DNA of 18,784 bases from positions 1 to 18,784 of the forward strand of contig CAMLRO010000021.1 in NCBI GenBank assembly GCA_946482425.1. Reading direction: 5' to 3'. This document shows, piece after piece, positions 16,333 to 18,784 of the stretch (position 1 is the stretch's first letter; the number at the start of each line of letters is the position of its first letter). Under the pieces are notes generated by a model. That model made no database searches and was not told where the DNA came from. It worked only from the letters and a program-made list of their open reading frames with translations. This DNA is from an uncultured Lactobacillus sp. (GTDB taxonomy: Bacteria; Bacillota; Bacilli; Lactobacillales; Lactobacillaceae). The position numbers and the translations under genes were made by a program.

Positions 16333-16966
16333 GATATAAGCCTTTTTTCTGAATATAATTTCTCACTGTATCAGGTACTAAATATCTGATTGAGCCCCCA
16401 ATTGCAATAGTTTGTCTCACAAGGCTGGAACTAATTGCAATGGCAGGAACATCAACCCAAATCATTGGCAATTTGGCTTTTTGGGGGTATCCGGCTCTTT
16501 GAACTCCAACAAGAGTTGCCAGTTGAGCCAATTTAGTAGGCTCTTTCCATTCACCTAAATTATTAACTTGATCGCTGCCCATAATCAAGTAATAATGATT
16601 TTCGGGTTGAGATTCACGCAAATATCTTAAGGTATCAACTGTATATGAAACTCCTCCACGATATAATTCAAATAATTTTACTTGAAACCGGGGGTTATCT
16701 TGGGTACCCAACTCAAGCATATTTGCACGATCTTGGGCAGAAACTACTGGCTGATCCTTTAAAGGAGGAACATTGGTCGGAATAAACCAAACTTCATCAA
16801 GATGGAGTTTAGTCAATACTTGTTCCGCTACTATTAAATGACCTAAATGAATTGGATTAAATGTTCCACCAAAAATACCGATTTGACGGCCTTTTTTAGG
16901 CTCTATTTTCTCCTCGGCTACTTCAACAGTTGGCGTTTTTTGATAATTCTTAGCAATAGCAATCAT
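16325..16966 (-). CDS. nadD: Nicotinate-nucleotide adenylyltransferase
   Basis: This 213-residue enzyme joins nicotinate mononucleotide and ATP to form deamido-NAD, a step in NAD synthesis. The nucleotide-binding motif GGTFNPIHLGH (33-43), MGSDQ (129-133) and the C-terminal ISSSLVR (178-184) are all present. About 26 residues precede the usual start of the fold. The ATG of this long form has an ideal AGAGGATATA ribosome site, so the extension is probably real. The expected histidine of the PPHK-type loop is leucine here (VPPLK, 66-70). The gene starts eight bases after yqeH, where yhbY often sits in relatives. Confidence 0.95.
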   Translation of the reverse strand: MIAIAKNYQKTPTVEVAEEKIEPKKGRQIGIFGGTFNPIHLGHLIVAEQVLTKLHLDEVWFIPTNVPPLKDQPVVSAQDRANMLELGTQDNPRFQVKLFELYRGGVSYTVDTLRYLRESQPENHYYLIMGSDQVNNLGEWKEPTKLAQLATLVGVQRAGYPQKAKLPMIWVDVPAIAISSSLVRQTIAIGGSIRYLVPDTVRNYIQKKGLYHE

Positions 16967-16974
16967 TATATCCT

Positions 16975-18090
16975 CTAAATTAATGCACGTCTAATACCTA
17001 AACCAATTTTATCTGGTGTATATATTCTAACCAAACAATTTGCGGGAATGGTAACAAAACCTATCCCACCAAAGAGCAAATCACTTTTTTCTTTAGTATG
17101 ATATTCCTGTCCTTTTAAAGGCGGCAACTCAGCATTTTGTGATGGCGGATTAAGTAATTCGCCAAGGTGTTTTGCATAGAAACTATCAGCATTTTCCGTT
17201 TTAGTCCTGTGAATATATAATCCCCGTGCTGCATAAACAGTAAAACTTGCTTTTTCCCCTTTTAAAAAGTCTACTCTGCCTAATCCAGCTAAAAATAATG
17301 TGTTACCTGGATTAAGCTGAAAAGTTACGGGTTTAAGCTGCTTTTGTGGTGAAATCAGGCTCAATTCCTGAGCACTCAAACGCGTGGCCAGTTGATTTTC
17401 CGTTATTATACCTGGTGTGTCAACTAAGAAATGACCATTTGCCAGAGGTATTTCAATTTTATCAAGTGTTGTTCCCGGAAAACGGGAAGTGGTAATCAAG
17501 TTCTGAATTTCACCCATCTGGTCAATAATTGCATTAAGAAGAGTGGATTTACCTACATTAGTTGTTCCTACAAAATAAACATCTTGATCATGTGAGTTTT
17601 GATCTAAATACGCTATCAGTTCTGGCAAATTAGTCTTGCTTTTTGCACTTACCAGAAATATTTTTTTAGGATGTAAACCAATACGATTGGCTTCTTGTCG
17701 CATCCAATCCTTTATTTTGCTTTGACGCGAATTTTGCGGGAAAAGATCAAATTTATTGCCAACAAGAATAAAATCATTCTTTCCAATAAAGCGTTTAATT
17801 GCAGAAAGCAAGGAGTTAGTGAAATCAAATAAGTCTACAACATTTACAATTAAGGCTTTCTTCTCTGACAAGGAGTTTAATAATTTTAAAAAATCATCAT
17901 TGTCAGCCTTGACTGGCATGATTTCATTATAATGGCGTAAACGAAAACAACGTTGACAATAGATATCGTTGCCGTCAGCTCCACTCTCTTGCGCCTGTTT
18001 TAAACGAGAGGCAGGCAAATAACCTGCTTCTTCTGCATTATCAGCTTGAAGAACTGCTCCGCAACCAATACAAATAATTTGGTCATCCAT
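16975..18090 (-). CDS. yqeH: Ribosome biogenesis GTPase YqeH
   Basis: This 371-residue circularly permuted GTPase helps assemble the 30S subunit. An N-terminal zinc finger uses C7, C10, C45 and C48 (CIGC and CQRC). The G motifs come in permuted order: G4 NKFD (112-115), G5 SAK (148-150), G1 GTTNVGKST (175-183), G2 around PGTT (205-208) and G3 DTPG (224-227). The C-terminal region fits the NOA1/YqeH RNA-binding part. It overlaps yqeG by eight bases and its stop codon is part of the nadD ribosome site. Confidence 0.96.
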   Translation of the reverse strand: MDDQIICIGCGAVLQADNAEEAGYLPASRLKQAQESGADGNDIYCQRCFRLRHYNEIMPVKADNDDFLKLLNSLSEKKALIVNVVDLFDFTNSLLSAIKRFIGKNDFILVGNKFDLFPQNSRQSKIKDWMRQEANRIGLHPKKIFLVSAKSKTNLPELIAYLDQNSHDQDVYFVGTTNVGKSTLLNAIIDQMGEIQNLITTSRFPGTTLDKIEIPLANGHFLVDTPGIITENQLATRLSAQELSLISPQKQLKPVTFQLNPGNTLFLAGLGRVDFLKGEKASFTVYAARGLYIHRTKTENADSFYAKHLGELLNPPSQNAELPPLKGQEYHTKEKSDLLFGGIGFVTIPANCLVRIYTPDKIGLGIRRALI

Positions 18091-18607
18091 TTTTTAATGT
18101 CTCCTTAAATGTAACCGGGTGTGAAAGGTTTAAAAAGAAAAAAATAATTTTCTCAAAAAAACGATTAATACGCGTATTCCACTTATCAGTTTGAATAAGC
18201 GGTTTTACTAGTACAGATTCTACACCAGCCAAATTTCCTGCCTGTATATCTGTAATTAACTGATCACCAACCATCATAACCTGGTCTTTTTTTAACCCCA
18301 TGCTCTTTCTCTTTTTAGTTATGGCAAAGGGCAATGGCTTTTTCGATTTGGCTACAAAGTCAATGTGATAAGGATTTAAAACTTTGCCCACTCTTTCCGC
18401 ATTGTTATTAGAAATCACGACTAATTTAATATTAGCTTGAGCTAGTTTTTTATTGAGATTATTCATTTTTGCAGCAGTTTCAAATTCATTCCAAGCTAAA
18501 AGAGTATTGTCTAGATCTGAAAATACAGCTTTGATACCTATTTGCTTTAGCACTTTAATATCTAAATGATAAATCGTGTCAATTGTATAGTGTGGTCTGA
18601 ATAACAT
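18083..18607 (-). CDS. yqeG: HAD-superfamily (IIIA) phosphatase YqeG
   Basis: This 174-residue phosphatase of the HAD superfamily has motif I DLDNT (D31 and D33), motif II VVISNN (S66), motif III K90-P91 and motif IV GDQLITD (D115 and D120). Homologues in other Firmicutes keep the same place in front of yqeH; the substrate is unknown (mitochondrial relatives act on phosphatidylglycerophosphate). The ATG has a GAAGGA ribosome site seven bases upstream. It opens the seven-gene operon. Confidence 0.92.
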   Translation of the reverse strand: MLFRPHYTIDTIYHLDIKVLKQIGIKAVFSDLDNTLLAWNEFETAAKMNNLNKKLAQANIKLVVISNNNAERVGKVLNPYHIDFVAKSKKPLPFAITKKRKSMGLKKDQVMMVGDQLITDIQAGNLAGVESVLVKPLIQTDKWNTRINRFFEKIIFFFLNLSHPVTFKETLKNG

Positions 18608-18641
18608 TCAATTTCCTTCTTATCTATCATTGCACTAGTTT

Positions 18642-18650
18642 AATATACCA
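18642..18650 (-). promoter_or_regulatory. Extended -10 promoter of the yqeG operon
   Basis: On the minus strand TGGTATATT (TG, one base, then TATATT) lies about 35 bases before the yqeG start. No convincing -35 lies 17 bases upstream. It is the only promoter-like signal in front of the operon. Confidence 0.5.
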
Positions 18651-18682
18651 AATTATCTACTGCAAGTGCTAAATTTCGACAT

Positions 18683-18711
18683 AAAAAAACGGCGCCATAA
18701 GCGCCATTTTT
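18683..18711 (-). terminator. Terminator after rplT
   Basis: On the minus strand GGCGC pairs with GCGCC around a 5-base loop, extended by flanking A-T pairs, and is followed by a run of seven T. It begins a few bases after the rplT stop. Confidence 0.9.
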
Positions 18712-18713
18712 GG

Positions 18714-18784
18714 TTAATTTAAAGCCTTTTTAGCAGTTTCTGCTAATTTTGCAAAGGTCTTTGAATCGTTATAAGCAATATCAG
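18714..18784 (-). CDS. rplT: 50S ribosomal protein L20, C-terminal end (partial)
   Basis: This is the last 22 codons and the stop of a gene that runs off the right edge of the window. The translation DIAYNDSKTFAKLAETAKKA plus LN matches the C-terminal helix of bL20 in lactobacilli. L20 is essential in early 50S assembly. The gene is usually preceded by infC and rpmI, which would lie outside the window. Confidence 0.85.
   Translation of the reverse strand, partial: DIAYNDSKTFAKLAETAKKALN

Noticed and set aside
1..18784. Mobile elements, phage genes, CRISPR arrays, toxin-antitoxin pairs, tRNA or rRNA genes
   Set aside because: None found. Apart from possibly the HxlR gene, all genes are core housekeeping genes, and the only repeats are terminator stems and short promoter palindromes.

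Overview
The window is a stretch of chromosomal core genes from a low-GC Gram-positive bacterium. Gene content, gene order and protein sequences point to the Lactobacillaceae, probably Lactobacillus in the strict sense. The clues are AT-rich intergenic DNA, strong AGGAGG-type ribosome sites, a lactobacillar L33, a pneumococcus-like PBP2b, a T-box in front of pheST, a lipoprotein-type YidC and the yqeG-yqeH-nadD-yqeK-rsfS cluster. I did not try to name a species. No insertion sequence, prophage, tRNA, rRNA, CRISPR array or attachment site was found.

Layout, left to right. (1) 1-2971, minus strand: pbp2b (cell-wall elongation transpeptidase), rpmG (L33) and a 5-formyl-THF cyclo-ligase, with a terminator hairpin between the last two. 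(2) 3183-4097, plus strand: a BadF/BadG-type sugar kinase, probably for GlcNAc. It converges on greA at a shared bidirectional terminator. (3) 4207-8500, minus strand: a Phe-specific T-box leader, pheS, pheT and greA. greA has its own strong promoter, but no terminator separates it from pheT. (4) 8521-9722, minus strand: a cysteine-rich HxlR-family regulator and a SpoU/TrmH RNA methyltransferase. (5) 9816-11147, plus strand: acylphosphatase and the YidC membrane insertase, ending in a long bidirectional terminator. (6) 11239-13510, minus strand: an ArlRS-like two-component system, with the sensor gene overlapping the regulator gene. (7) 13663-18607, minus strand: a compact seven-gene operon, yqeG-yqeH-nadD-yqeK-rsfS-tmcAL-yceD, whose genes touch or overlap. 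(8) 18714-18784: the 3' end of rplT (L20) and its terminator.

Most genes serve translation or ribosome assembly (L33, L20, PheST, RNA methyltransferase, YqeH, RsfS, TmcAL, YceD), transcription elongation (GreA), cofactor supply (NadD, cyclo-ligase) or the envelope (PBP2b, YidC, the two-component system). I see no evidence of a new biological system. The points most worth checking are the yqe operon lacking yhbY and yqeM, yceD without rpmF behind it, the orphan cysteine-rich HxlR regulator inserted between the methyltransferase and pheST, possible T-box read-through into greA, and the hairpin directly in front of the cyclo-ligase ribosome site.
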